DNA of 64,000 nt from NCBI GenBank assembly GCA_022482495.1, contig JAKVPA010000001.1, forward strand, positions 62,001 through 126,000, given 5' to 3'. Within the stretch, counting starts at the first letter, position 1. Each line of letters begins with the position of its first letter. This DNA comes from Sphaerochaeta sp. (lineage in GTDB: Bacteria; Spirochaetota; Spirochaetia; Sphaerochaetales; Sphaerochaetaceae). Below are positions 17,325-24,631 of this stretch, piece after piece. Made by a program: the position numbers and the translations under genes. The notes under the pieces are model-generated. The model made no database searches, was not told where the DNA came from, and saw only the letters and a program-made list of their open reading frames with translations.

Positions 17325-18414
17325 GTGTCCATCCAAATACCAAGCGTTGCAAGACTGCGATACATCCTATCACAATCATCGGAATTACCATACCCCAAAG
17401 CGCCGGAATCACGCCCTGCCGGGCAAGGAGCAACGTCAGCATCTGCGTGACGTAGTAGATCACGGCAATGCAGACGGACATGATGATGGTAAGCAAAAGG
17501 ACATTCTTCTTGAACCGGTACGAGATGGTGCATGCGATGAACAGCATGACCAGAGGCGTCAGGCACCCAAGAATCCGTTGGATGTAGTCGATCCGATAGC
17601 TGGTCCAAGCGCTTCCGTTGGTCTCTTTCATCCGCTCCAGGAACGTACGCGCAGCGGAAAGCTCCATTGTCTTGACATCTTCACTGTTATCCCGGAACAA
17701 GTCAGGCTTCATCGTGATCTTCGGATCCTGGTACGTCGCCTGGCGTGAGATGGATAACCGCATCCCGTCGTACGTCACGGTGGTCACCGTACTGTCTGTG
17801 AATACCCAGAGGTTCCGTTCCGCATCCCACCGCGCGGAAGGAGCCTCCACCTTGGTCTTCACCCTTCCTTTTTCATCCTGGACCAGCAACGTGACGCGGG
17901 AAAGCGTGTGGCTCCGGTCATCATATTTGCGTGCGTGAATCACATACCGTTCTTCGCGGTCGCTCAGCGTGATGTTCCTGCTGTCCCTGGTGGAGGAAAG
18001 CCCCAGATACTGTTCCAACATCGCCGTCCGCTGTTTTTCCATGGGAATGGCGATCTTCTCCTGCAATCCAAACTGCATCATGCAGCAAAGCATCCCCAGT
18101 GCCAATACCGGCAGGGCGATTGCTCTCCCACTGAACCCCGCATTGTACAGACAGATCAACTCATTGTTGGCCGTCAATTGGCTGAAGGTGAATGCTGCGG
18201 CAAATAAGAGCGAAGGCGCCAACGACTGGATCAGCGCTGTCGGGACATACAGCAACGCGGAAAGCAGGATTACCGGAAACGGCACGGCGTTGCTGACGAA
18301 GCCGTCCAGGTTGGTGAACAGTTGGACGGAGACCAACATCAACGTGCAGAGCAGCATGGTCACCAGAGCGGTCTTTACCACTGACCCGACGACGTACCGA
18401 TGGACCACTTTCAT
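17317..18414 (-). CDS. lptG: LptG-type permease (YjgP/YjgQ family)
   Basis: LptF and LptG form the membrane part of the ABC transporter that extracts lipopolysaccharide-like lipids from the inner membrane. The 365-residue protein has two or three N-terminal helices (from about residue 10), a periplasmic jelly-roll domain (about residues 120-270) and three C-terminal helices. RYVVGSVVKTALVTMLLCT starts the first helix. The ATG at 18414 overlaps the lptF stop (ATGA), and the far longer frame upstream is antisense-like coding inside lptF. Assignment of G versus F follows gene order. No LptB or LptC is visible, and many spirochaetes lack classical LPS, so the cargo is open. Confidence 0.82.
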   Translation of the reverse strand: MKVVHRYVVGSVVKTALVTMLLCTLMLVSVQLFTNLDGFVSNAVPFPVILLSALLYVPTALIQSLAPSLLFAAAFTFSQLTANNELICLYNAGFSGRAIALPVLALGMLCCMMQFGLQEKIAIPMEKQRTAMLEQYLGLSSTRDSRNITLSDREERYVIHARKYDDRSHTLSRVTLLVQDEKGRVKTKVEAPSARWDAERNLWVFTDSTVTTVTYDGMRLSISRQATYQDPKITMKPDLFRDNSEDVKTMELSAARTFLERMKETNGSAWTSYRIDYIQRILGCLTPLVMLFIACTISYRFKKNVLLLTIIMSVCIAVIYYVTQMLTLLLARQGVIPALWGMVIPMIVIGCIAVLQRLVFGWTHG

Positions 18415-19649
18415 CGCTTCGCCACCTTGAGCAACAACAGTCCCAAACAGAACAGGATCATGTCCGGCATCCAGATGAACACCCAGGGATCCATCGGGGT
18501 CTCGAAGATTTGCAGTTGCGCGAAAAACAGCAGGTACCAGTAGGCGACGGAACTGAGCATCGCCACGGCGAAACCGACCAACCGTCCGTGACGGATCCGC
18601 AGGTACGCCATGGGGAACGTCAGGAATACCAGGAGAAAGCATGCCAGGGAAAGGGCGAACTTCTTCTGCAGTTCCGCGCGATAGTACTGGTAGTAAAACG
18701 CGATGGGAGGAGCGTTCTTTCGCTGTTGGTACTCCTTCCATCCGGAATTGAATTCCTCAGGTGACGTTGTGGTGGCAAGACTCCCCCATTGCCGTCTGAG
18801 ACGGTTCTGCCAGGATGCCCTGTCCTGCAGAAGGCCTTGTTGTTTCTCTTTGCTTTTCGCTTGAAGCTCGTGGATGGAAAGCTGGCTGGGGAGCGTGTTG
18901 GAAATCTGGGGAACCTGGGAAGAAAAATCCAAGGACAGATACGCTTCCTTTGCGGTAACGATACTCCAGGAATCCCGCTTCTGCGGATCGGTCATCAGAA
19001 TGGTTGGTTGGTCAACCGTCATGCCATAGACAAACGACGTGGGATCCTCCCAACGGATGGTCGCCTTGGGGGACGTGAGCGCCTCCTGCTCCTGTCCTTG
19101 CTCTCCGGTGGTGAACATCACCAGGTCGTGGACGGTAGAGCCTTCCGCCTGTCCGATGGAAAGGACGCGGTCGCCGATGGTATTGGAAGCGTAGCTGGCC
19201 AGTTCCAACGTGGGAAGATCTTTCATCATCTCCACGTACAGGTCCTTGTATGCCCGGCTGCTGGCGGGCAGCAGACGATCGGCTGTCACCAGGGTCAGCG
19301 CGGAAAGCGCCAAGGCAAACACGCAGATCGGAGCGAACACCTGTTTCATGCTGATGCCGTTGGATCTCATGGCAAGAATCTCACCGGTGGTGGAGAATTC
19401 TCCGATCACCATGGCGGATGCCGTCAATGAACTGAACGGAAACGTATACAACAGGAATTGAGGAATGGCAAGGACCACCAAGTGGAAAACGTTTCCCAAG
19501 GAAACGTTCTTCACCAATACCTTTTGGGCGATCAACAGGATCTGGTTGATGAAAAAGATGAAGAAAAAGAACGCGAACGCGACAAGGAGGCTGGAGAGAT
19601 ACTCACGCCCCACATATCGGTGCACCAATCGGTAACGTCCGCCCACCAT
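18411..19649 (-). CDS. lptF: LptF-type permease (YjgP/YjgQ family)
   Basis: Partner of the downstream LptG-type protein. The 412-residue protein has N-terminal membrane helices from about residue 18 (VAFAFFFFIFFINQILLIAQ, 20 residues) and the family motif TGEILAMRSNGIS at the cytoplasmic loop that contacts the ATPase. A long periplasmic domain (about residues 130-300) and three C-terminal helices follow. The ATG at 19649 has AGGAG 6-7 nt upstream, within the end of dut. The gene pair follows dut with a 1-nt gap. Confidence 0.85.
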   Translation of the reverse strand: MVGGRYRLVHRYVGREYLSSLLVAFAFFFFIFFINQILLIAQKVLVKNVSLGNVFHLVVLAIPQFLLYTFPFSSLTASAMVIGEFSTTGEILAMRSNGISMKQVFAPICVFALALSALTLVTADRLLPASSRAYKDLYVEMMKDLPTLELASYASNTIGDRVLSIGQAEGSTVHDLVMFTTGEQGQEQEALTSPKATIRWEDPTSFVYGMTVDQPTILMTDPQKRDSWSIVTAKEAYLSLDFSSQVPQISNTLPSQLSIHELQAKSKEKQQGLLQDRASWQNRLRRQWGSLATTTSPEEFNSGWKEYQQRKNAPPIAFYYQYYRAELQKKFALSLACFLLVFLTFPMAYLRIRHGRLVGFAVAMLSSVAYWYLLFFAQLQIFETPMDPWVFIWMPDMILFCLGLLLLKVAKR

Positions 19650-19650
19650 C

Positions 19651-20091
19651 TCACACTCCTGTGGAACCAAACCCTCCTGAACCCCGTTCCGTTTCGTCCA
19701 GGCTCTCCACACATTGGAAGGATGCTTTGGTGTAGGTTGCGAACACCATCTGTGCGATGCGATCCCCATCATGGACGAGGAACGGCGCTTTGCCGTGATT
19801 GATCAACAACACGCACACCTCACCACGATAATCCGCGTCAATCGTTCCGGGACTGTTCAGTACCGTCACGCCAGAACGGAACGCCAAACCGCTCCGTGGC
19901 CTGACCTGTGCCTCATATCCAGGAGGCAACGCGATGGCGATTCCCGTAGGGACTTTCGCATACTCACCCGCGGGAATCTCCAGAACGCCATCTGGAAGGG
20001 ATGCGCACAGGTCGCACCCGGCGCTTCCTTCCGTCTGGAAGAGCGGGGCTTTCGCCCCGGCCCGTAAAAGACGATATCGGACAACCATCAC
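19651..20091 (-). CDS. dut: Deoxyuridine 5'-triphosphate nucleotidohydrolase (dUTPase)
   Basis: Dut hydrolyses dUTP to dUMP, keeping uracil out of DNA and supplying dTMP synthesis. All five motifs of the trimeric family are present in 146 residues: [37 protein letters not shown] and the P-loop-like [10 protein letters not shown]. The frame starts with adjacent GTG (20091) and ATG (20088) codons, both overlapping the pnp stop; the ATG may be the real start. The order pnp-dut matches other spirochaetes and Firmicutes only loosely, so function rests on motifs. Confidence 0.96.
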   Translation of the reverse strand: MMVVRYRLLRAGAKAPLFQTEGSAGCDLCASLPDGVLEIPAGEYAKVPTGIAIALPPGYEAQVRPRSGLAFRSGVTVLNSPGTIDADYRGEVCVLLINHGKAPFLVHDGDRIAQMVFATYTKASFQCVESLDETERGSGGFGSTGV

Positions 20092-22196
20092 TTCTTCTGT
20101 TGTTCGATCGCGTCAATGTAGGAAAGATTCAAGCGGTTCTGCCGATCGATCTCGATCAGCTTCACCGGCACCTGCTGTCCGACCTTCAGCACATCCTCCA
20201 CATGCTCCACACGTTTGCGTGAAAGCTTGGAAATGTGGCAGAGACCTTCCTTGCCAGGCAGAATCTCGATGAATGCGCCGAAATCCATGATGCGCTTCAC
20301 CGTACCCTGATAAATCCGCCCTACTTCCGGTTCCTCGACGATGGCTCCCACCAGTTCCTTGGCTTTCTGGGCCGTGGCGCTGTTCGGAGCGTAGATGGTA
20401 ATCGTACCATCATCATCAATGTTCACCTCCGCGCCGCTCTGCTGGGCGATCGCCTTGATCGTCTTGCCACCAGTGCCGATCACCGCGCCGATCTTCTCCT
20501 CGTCCACTTTCATGGTAAGGATCTTCGGAGCGTACGGGCTGATCTCAGCGCGCGGTCCGGGCAGGCACTTCGTCATGATGCCCAGGATGTGCAGACGGCC
20601 ACGTTTTGCCTGATCCAACGCCTGGTGCATCAGTTCGGGAGTGACGCCAGCGATCTTGATGTCCATCTGGAACGCGGTGATTCCGCTTTCCGTTCCGGCA
20701 ACCTTGAAGTCCATGTCACCCATGTGATCTTCTTCGCCGCAGATATCAGAGAGGATACGATAGTTCTCGTAATGCTCGCCTTCGGTGATCAAGCCCATGG
20801 CGATGCCGGCGACCGGCTTCTCAATGGGAACACCCGCGTCCATCAACGAAAGGCATCCGCCACAGACGGAAGCCATGGAAGACGAACCATTGGATTCCAT
20901 GATGTCGGAAACCACACGCGTGGTGTACGGGAACTTGTCCTTGCCCGGATAGACGGCCTGCAGGGCGCGCTGGGCAAGATGGCCATGGCCGATCTCACGT
21001 CTGCCAAGGGTCAGTTTGCCGGTTTCACCAACACAGTACGGCGGGAAGTTGTAGTGCAGCATGAAGTTGGAGAAACTCTTCGCTCCATCGATGTTGTCGT
21101 ACATCTGCTCATCCTGCTCGGTTCCCAGCGTCGTGGTGGCGAGGCTCTGCGTCTCACCACGGGTGAACAGCGCCGAACCATGGGCGCGCTGCAGCACACC
21201 CACTTCGCAGGTGATCGGTCTGATCTCATCCAGATGACGTCCGTCGATACGGATGCCGTCCTTCAGGATGGATTCACGAAGCGTGTCGCGCTCCAGATCA
21301 AGGATCATCGTGGCAAGCTGTTCCGGACGCTTGGAATCAACCGCAACCAGATCGGCGTATTTCTCCACCATCTGAACGCGGACGGCGTCAATAGCCTCTA
21401 CTCTGTTCTGTTTGCCTTTGGTGAACGTAGCGGTCTTTACCAGCGGCGCGGCTTCCTTCTTGATCGGCTCAAGCCAGGACAGATCCGTCTTGGCTTCCAA
21501 CACGGGGAGCTTCTGCTTTCCCGCGATCTTCTGCAATTCCATCTGTATTTCGCACAGCTCTCTGATCACCGGCTGGGCAGTGTTGATCGCTTCGATCATC
21601 TGCTCTTCACTGACCTGCTTGGCTCCACCCTCAACCATGGTGATGCCATCATGGGTGCCGGCGACAACAATGTCCAGCGTGGAGGCGGCAATCTGGGAGA
21701 AGGTCGGGTTGACGATGTATTTCCCCTCCACCATGGCGACACGGACTGCGGCGATCGGACCGCCGAACGGAATGTCACTGATCGTGACCGCAGCGCTCGC
21801 TGCGTTGATGGCAACCACATCCGGTGTGTTGTTCTGGTCCGCGGAAACAACCGTCGGGACCACCTGAATCTCACGGCCGAACGCCGGATCAAACAGAGGC
21901 CGCATCGGACGGTCAATCAAACGGGACACCAGGATCTCTTTGTCTTTCGGCTTTGATTCCCTTTTCAGGAATCCGCCGGGGATCTTGCCGGCGGCATAGT
22001 ATTTTTCGTTGTACTCTACGGAAAGCGGGACATAGTCCAGCGGTTCCGTCGGCGCAGCGCCACAGCAAACCGTCGCGATGACCGCGCACCCGTCATAGGT
22101 GGCGAACACCGCCCCGTTTGCCTGTTTGGCGATCCGTCCGGTTTCGAACACCAGATCGTGCTCACCAATCTTCATTGAAACTTTCTTAACTTCCAT
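20088..22196 (-). CDS. pnp: Polyribonucleotide nucleotidyltransferase (PNPase)
   Basis: PNPase degrades RNA phosphorolytically from the 3' end. The 702-residue length is typical. Two RNase PH domains (about residues 10-230 and 310-545) flank a helical linker; phosphate-binding and catalytic residues lie in the second copy near FTRGETQS and [20 protein letters not shown] domain ([18 protein letters not shown]) and an S1 domain ([20 protein letters not shown]) end the protein. AGGAAG precedes the ATG. It follows rpsO after a terminator hairpin, the same arrangement as in E. coli. Confidence 0.97.
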   Translation of the reverse strand: MEVKKVSMKIGEHDLVFETGRIAKQANGAVFATYDGCAVIATVCCGAAPTEPLDYVPLSVEYNEKYYAAGKIPGGFLKRESKPKDKEILVSRLIDRPMRPLFDPAFGREIQVVPTVVSADQNNTPDVVAINAASAAVTISDIPFGGPIAAVRVAMVEGKYIVNPTFSQIAASTLDIVVAGTHDGITMVEGGAKQVSEEQMIEAINTAQPVIRELCEIQMELQKIAGKQKLPVLEAKTDLSWLEPIKKEAAPLVKTATFTKGKQNRVEAIDAVRVQMVEKYADLVAVDSKRPEQLATMILDLERDTLRESILKDGIRIDGRHLDEIRPITCEVGVLQRAHGSALFTRGETQSLATTTLGTEQDEQMYDNIDGAKSFSNFMLHYNFPPYCVGETGKLTLGRREIGHGHLAQRALQAVYPGKDKFPYTTRVVSDIMESNGSSSMASVCGGCLSLMDAGVPIEKPVAGIAMGLITEGEHYENYRILSDICGEEDHMGDMDFKVAGTESGITAFQMDIKIAGVTPELMHQALDQAKRGRLHILGIMTKCLPGPRAEISPYAPKILTMKVDEEKIGAVIGTGGKTIKAIAQQSGAEVNIDDDGTITIYAPNSATAQKAKELVGAIVEEPEVGRIYQGTVKRIMDFGAFIEILPGKEGLCHISKLSRKRVEHVEDVLKVGQQVPVKLIEIDRQNRLNLSYIDAIEQQKK

Positions 22197-22257
22197 AACT
22201 TCCTACTTCTTTCTTTGTTCTTTGTGCTTCTAACGATCAGATCCTGCGAAACAACAC

Positions 22258-22286
22258 AAAAACCGGCTATGGGTTGGAATAGCCGG
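22258..22286 (-). terminator. Intrinsic terminator between rpsO and pnp
   Basis: CCGGCTAT (22263-22270) and ATAGCCGG (22279-22286) form a perfect 8-bp stem with an 8-nt loop. On the minus strand five Us (22262-22258) follow directly. It sits 30 nt after the rpsO stop and 61 nt before pnp, so it should partly separate the rimP-rpsO operon from pnp. Confidence 0.75.
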
Positions 22287-22316
22287 AGCGTGTATATCCT
22301 GGGATGCGATTTCCAC

Positions 22317-22583
22317 CTATTTTCTCAAACTGAGATCTGCGATCAGCTGACGATAACCTTCAAGGTCCGTCCTTGCCAGATACTTCAGCAAGCTTCTCCG
22401 CTGGCCTACCAATGTCAGCAAACCGCGCTTGCCGTTGGTGTCCTTCGGATTGTTCTTGAAATGGGTCTGCAGGTCATTGATCCTCGCCGTCATCAGCGCG
22501 ATCTGTACCTTGGTCGAACCCGTGTTCTTCTCGTCACCACCAAACTTGGTGATGATCTCTTGTTTCTGCTCTTTGGTAATCAT
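22317..22583 (-). CDS. rpsO: 30S ribosomal protein S15
   Basis: S15 is a primary 16S rRNA-binding protein. The 88-residue product starts with MITKEQKQEIITKFG and shows the conserved RINDLQTHFKNNPKD, a loop with the rRNA-contact residues, then GLLTLVGQRRSLLKYL. The ATG at 22583 overlaps the ribF stop (ATGA) with AGGAG upstream; the frame extends 22 codons further but that part is ribF coding. The truB-ribF-rpsO-pnp order is a widely conserved cluster. Confidence 0.97.
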   Translation of the reverse strand: MITKEQKQEIITKFGGDEKNTGSTKVQIALMTARINDLQTHFKNNPKDTNGKRGLLTLVGQRRSLLKYLARTDLEGYRQLIADLSLRK

Positions 22584-23410
22584 GTGCCACTCCTCTTCAG
22601 CAAGTCGAGCGTCTTGATCCTCACGGTACCGCTTAACGTAGATTTCCATGGAACCATCAGCGTGTCGCCGTCCAACCGCACGACCACATCTGATGCCGAG
22701 CCATCAGAATACTCCAGCTTCGCCTGATACGTTCCTGCCAACGGCAGAATCTGCTCAAACGAACCCGTTCGGTACCACAGGCAATCGTCATGGATTCTTA
22801 ACGAATATCGTGTCAAGTCCAAGCCATATGGCCTGCCGAGCATCTCCTGGACTTGTTCCAGGTCGCCCTCGGTGAGCTTTTTTCGAACCAGCGTGCTACT
22901 GATGACCTCTCCATCGTCCAACCGAACCGGTGAAGGAATCACCACCTGACACTCAGGGTCGCGTTGGTGCAGGTATTCCTGCAGCTCTCCAGGTCCGGCA
23001 CACGAAGCCGGCGTACCGCAGCGGAAATCTTCACCAACCACCATCATCTTGACCGTACAAATCATATGGACAAGGTTCAGGAACTCACTCGCAGACAGTT
23101 TACTGAAATCAGCGGAAAAGTCAATGACAACGAGGTTGTCCACCTCCATCTTTCTCAACGTTTCCTCAAATTGCTGGTCGGTAAGCAATTTTCCATGGAT
23201 ATCCTCCTCACTGGTGAGGTATTTGGGGTTGCGGTTGAACGTGATGACCATCGACTGCCATCCATGGGCTTTGGCCGCCTGGACGCAGGTGTTGATGATC
23301 ATCTGGTGGCCTCGATGCAAACCATCGAACACACCGATGCAGATGGACATTGGCACTTGGCTCAAAATGGGAAATTCAACCAGATGCATGAAATCGGCTC
23401 GTTTCATCAT
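22580..23410 (-). CDS. ribF: RibF-like FAD synthetase without a canonical riboflavin-kinase domain
   Basis: RibF normally makes FMN from riboflavin and then FAD. The N-terminal adenylyltransferase domain is intact: GVFDGLHRGHQ (residues about 26-36), VGEDFRCG, and ISSTLVRKKLTEGDL, then MLGRPY. After this point a normal RibF has a flavokinase barrel with a G-K-x-x-G-x-P-T-A-N motif. Here about 85 residues follow without that motif, although LPLAGTYQAKLEY resembles a strand of the same fold. The protein is 276 residues against about 310. It probably keeps FMN adenylyltransferase activity, while kinase activity is doubtful. The ATG overlaps the truB stop. Confidence 0.85.
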   Translation of the reverse strand: MMKRADFMHLVEFPILSQVPMSICIGVFDGLHRGHQMIINTCVQAAKAHGWQSMVITFNRNPKYLTSEEDIHGKLLTDQQFEETLRKMEVDNLVVIDFSADFSKLSASEFLNLVHMICTVKMMVVGEDFRCGTPASCAGPGELQEYLHQRDPECQVVIPSPVRLDDGEVISSTLVRKKLTEGDLEQVQEMLGRPYGLDLTRYSLRIHDDCLWYRTGSFEQILPLAGTYQAKLEYSDGSASDVVVRLDGDTLMVPWKSTLSGTVRIKTLDLLKRSGT

Positions 23411-24288
23411 TCATTCCCTCGTATCTGGCAGACGATTTTTCGTCTGCGTACATCAACGACATACCGAAGCATGCCATCCTTATCATACACGATGCCCCAC
23501 TTCGGGGAAAGCGTTGCATCCCCTCCAAACAGATGGGAAGGAATCGTTCCGTTGTCCATCCATTTGGTGTCCGATGAATCAATCTGGAATTTTTCCGTCT
23601 GGGGAAGCCGGAGCAGCAATTCCCCCCGCTTTCCAATCATATCGCCCAGTCCCTTGGTATCTTCGGCGCTGACCGCCTCATCCAAGCGATACGGTCCGAC
23701 GGCGGTTCGTTGGAGAAACGAAAGGCTGGCGCAGGAGCCACAGGCATGCCCGAGATCCCGTGCAATGGAACGGATATACGTGCCTTTGCTTACCAGAAGT
23801 TCACAATCAAGATCCCTGCCATCATACGCTGTCACCTTGAACTCGTGGATTGTCACCGGCCGGCTCTCCATCTCCACCGTCACGCCTTGACGTGCAAGGA
23901 CACTGGCCCGCTGTCCGGCGACGTGAATCGCCGAATAGACAGGAGGCGCCTGAAGAATTGGTCCCAGAAACTGTTTGTTGATCATCTCGTTGATCGTTTC
24001 CAACGATGGGGGATCCGCTTGTTTCACCACCTCTCCGGTAGGATCCAGCGTATCTGTTTCCGAACCAAAACGGATCACGGCGTGATACCGTTTGTCAAGG
24101 CCGAGAAACAGCGGATTAAGCCGCGTCATGGAACCGGTCAACACCACAAGCAAACCCTGGGCGAACTTGTCCAGGGTCCCGGTATGTCCGACCTTGCGGT
24201 CAATACTCCGTTTGATGGCGCCCAACGAAACGAAACTGGTCACTCCGCTGGGTTTGTCCACCAACAAGACTGAAGCGTTACTTCCCAT
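23407..24288 (-). CDS. truB: tRNA pseudouridine-55 synthase
   Basis: TruB makes pseudouridine 55 in the T-loop of tRNAs. In the 293-residue protein, GHTGTLDKFAQGLLVV holds the catalytic Asp40. DKPSGVTS near the N-terminus, YHAVIRFG, VYSAIHVAGQRA and KGTYIRSIARDLG match conserved TruB segments. A C-terminal PUA-like region (about residues 235-293) is short but present. The start overlaps the rbfA end by 11 nt. It lies between rbfA and ribF in the conserved nusA-infB-rbfA-truB cluster. Confidence 0.96.
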   Translation of the reverse strand: MGSNASVLLVDKPSGVTSFVSLGAIKRSIDRKVGHTGTLDKFAQGLLVVLTGSMTRLNPLFLGLDKRYHAVIRFGSETDTLDPTGEVVKQADPPSLETINEMINKQFLGPILQAPPVYSAIHVAGQRASVLARQGVTVEMESRPVTIHEFKVTAYDGRDLDCELLVSKGTYIRSIARDLGHACGSCASLSFLQRTAVGPYRLDEAVSAEDTKGLGDMIGKRGELLLRLPQTEKFQIDSSDTKWMDNGTIPSHLFGGDATLSPKWGIVYDKDGMLRYVVDVRRRKIVCQIRGNE

Positions 24289-24631
24289 CGGTCAATGAAT
24301 CAATCAGGCGATTGACCTTCTCCCCTTCCACCAATGAGGAATCCATCTTGAACGTCAGCACCGGCGTGTTTTTCGTACGAAGGAACGCGCCGACTTTCTT
24401 CTGGATGAAACCATGGGCGGACTGCAACGCCGCCACACTCTTCTCCAGTTGCTCCCGTGGCAACGGAGAGGAGATGAAGACGGTGGCGTAGGCGTTGTCC
24501 ACGGAAAGCTCCACACGGGTGACGGAACAAAGCGTGGACAGGTTAGGATGCTTGATCTCGCCTTTGACGATCATCATGCTGATCGCCTGCATCAGGCGGG
24601 ACTCAAGCCGTTCCTGACTGTACTGGCTCAT
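24278..24631 (-). CDS. rbfA: Ribosome-binding factor A
   Basis: RbfA is a small KH-fold protein needed for late 16S rRNA processing and cold adaptation. The 117-residue protein has the usual order: ERLESRLMQAISMMI at the N-terminus, VTRVELSVDNAYATVFIS in the centre and FLRTKNTPVLTFKMDSSLVEG near the end. It lacks the long tail found in E. coli. Its start overlaps the infB stop by ATGA. Confidence 0.95.
   Translation of the reverse strand: MSQYSQERLESRLMQAISMMIVKGEIKHPNLSTLCSVTRVELSVDNAYATVFISSPLPREQLEKSVAALQSAHGFIQKKVGAFLRTKNTPVLTFKMDSSLVEGEKVNRLIDSLTDGK

Noticed and set aside
20235-21956. Long open frame antisense to pnp
   Set aside because: Protein is rich in His, Arg and Asp with no domain; it mirrors conserved pnp codons and has no ribosome-binding site.
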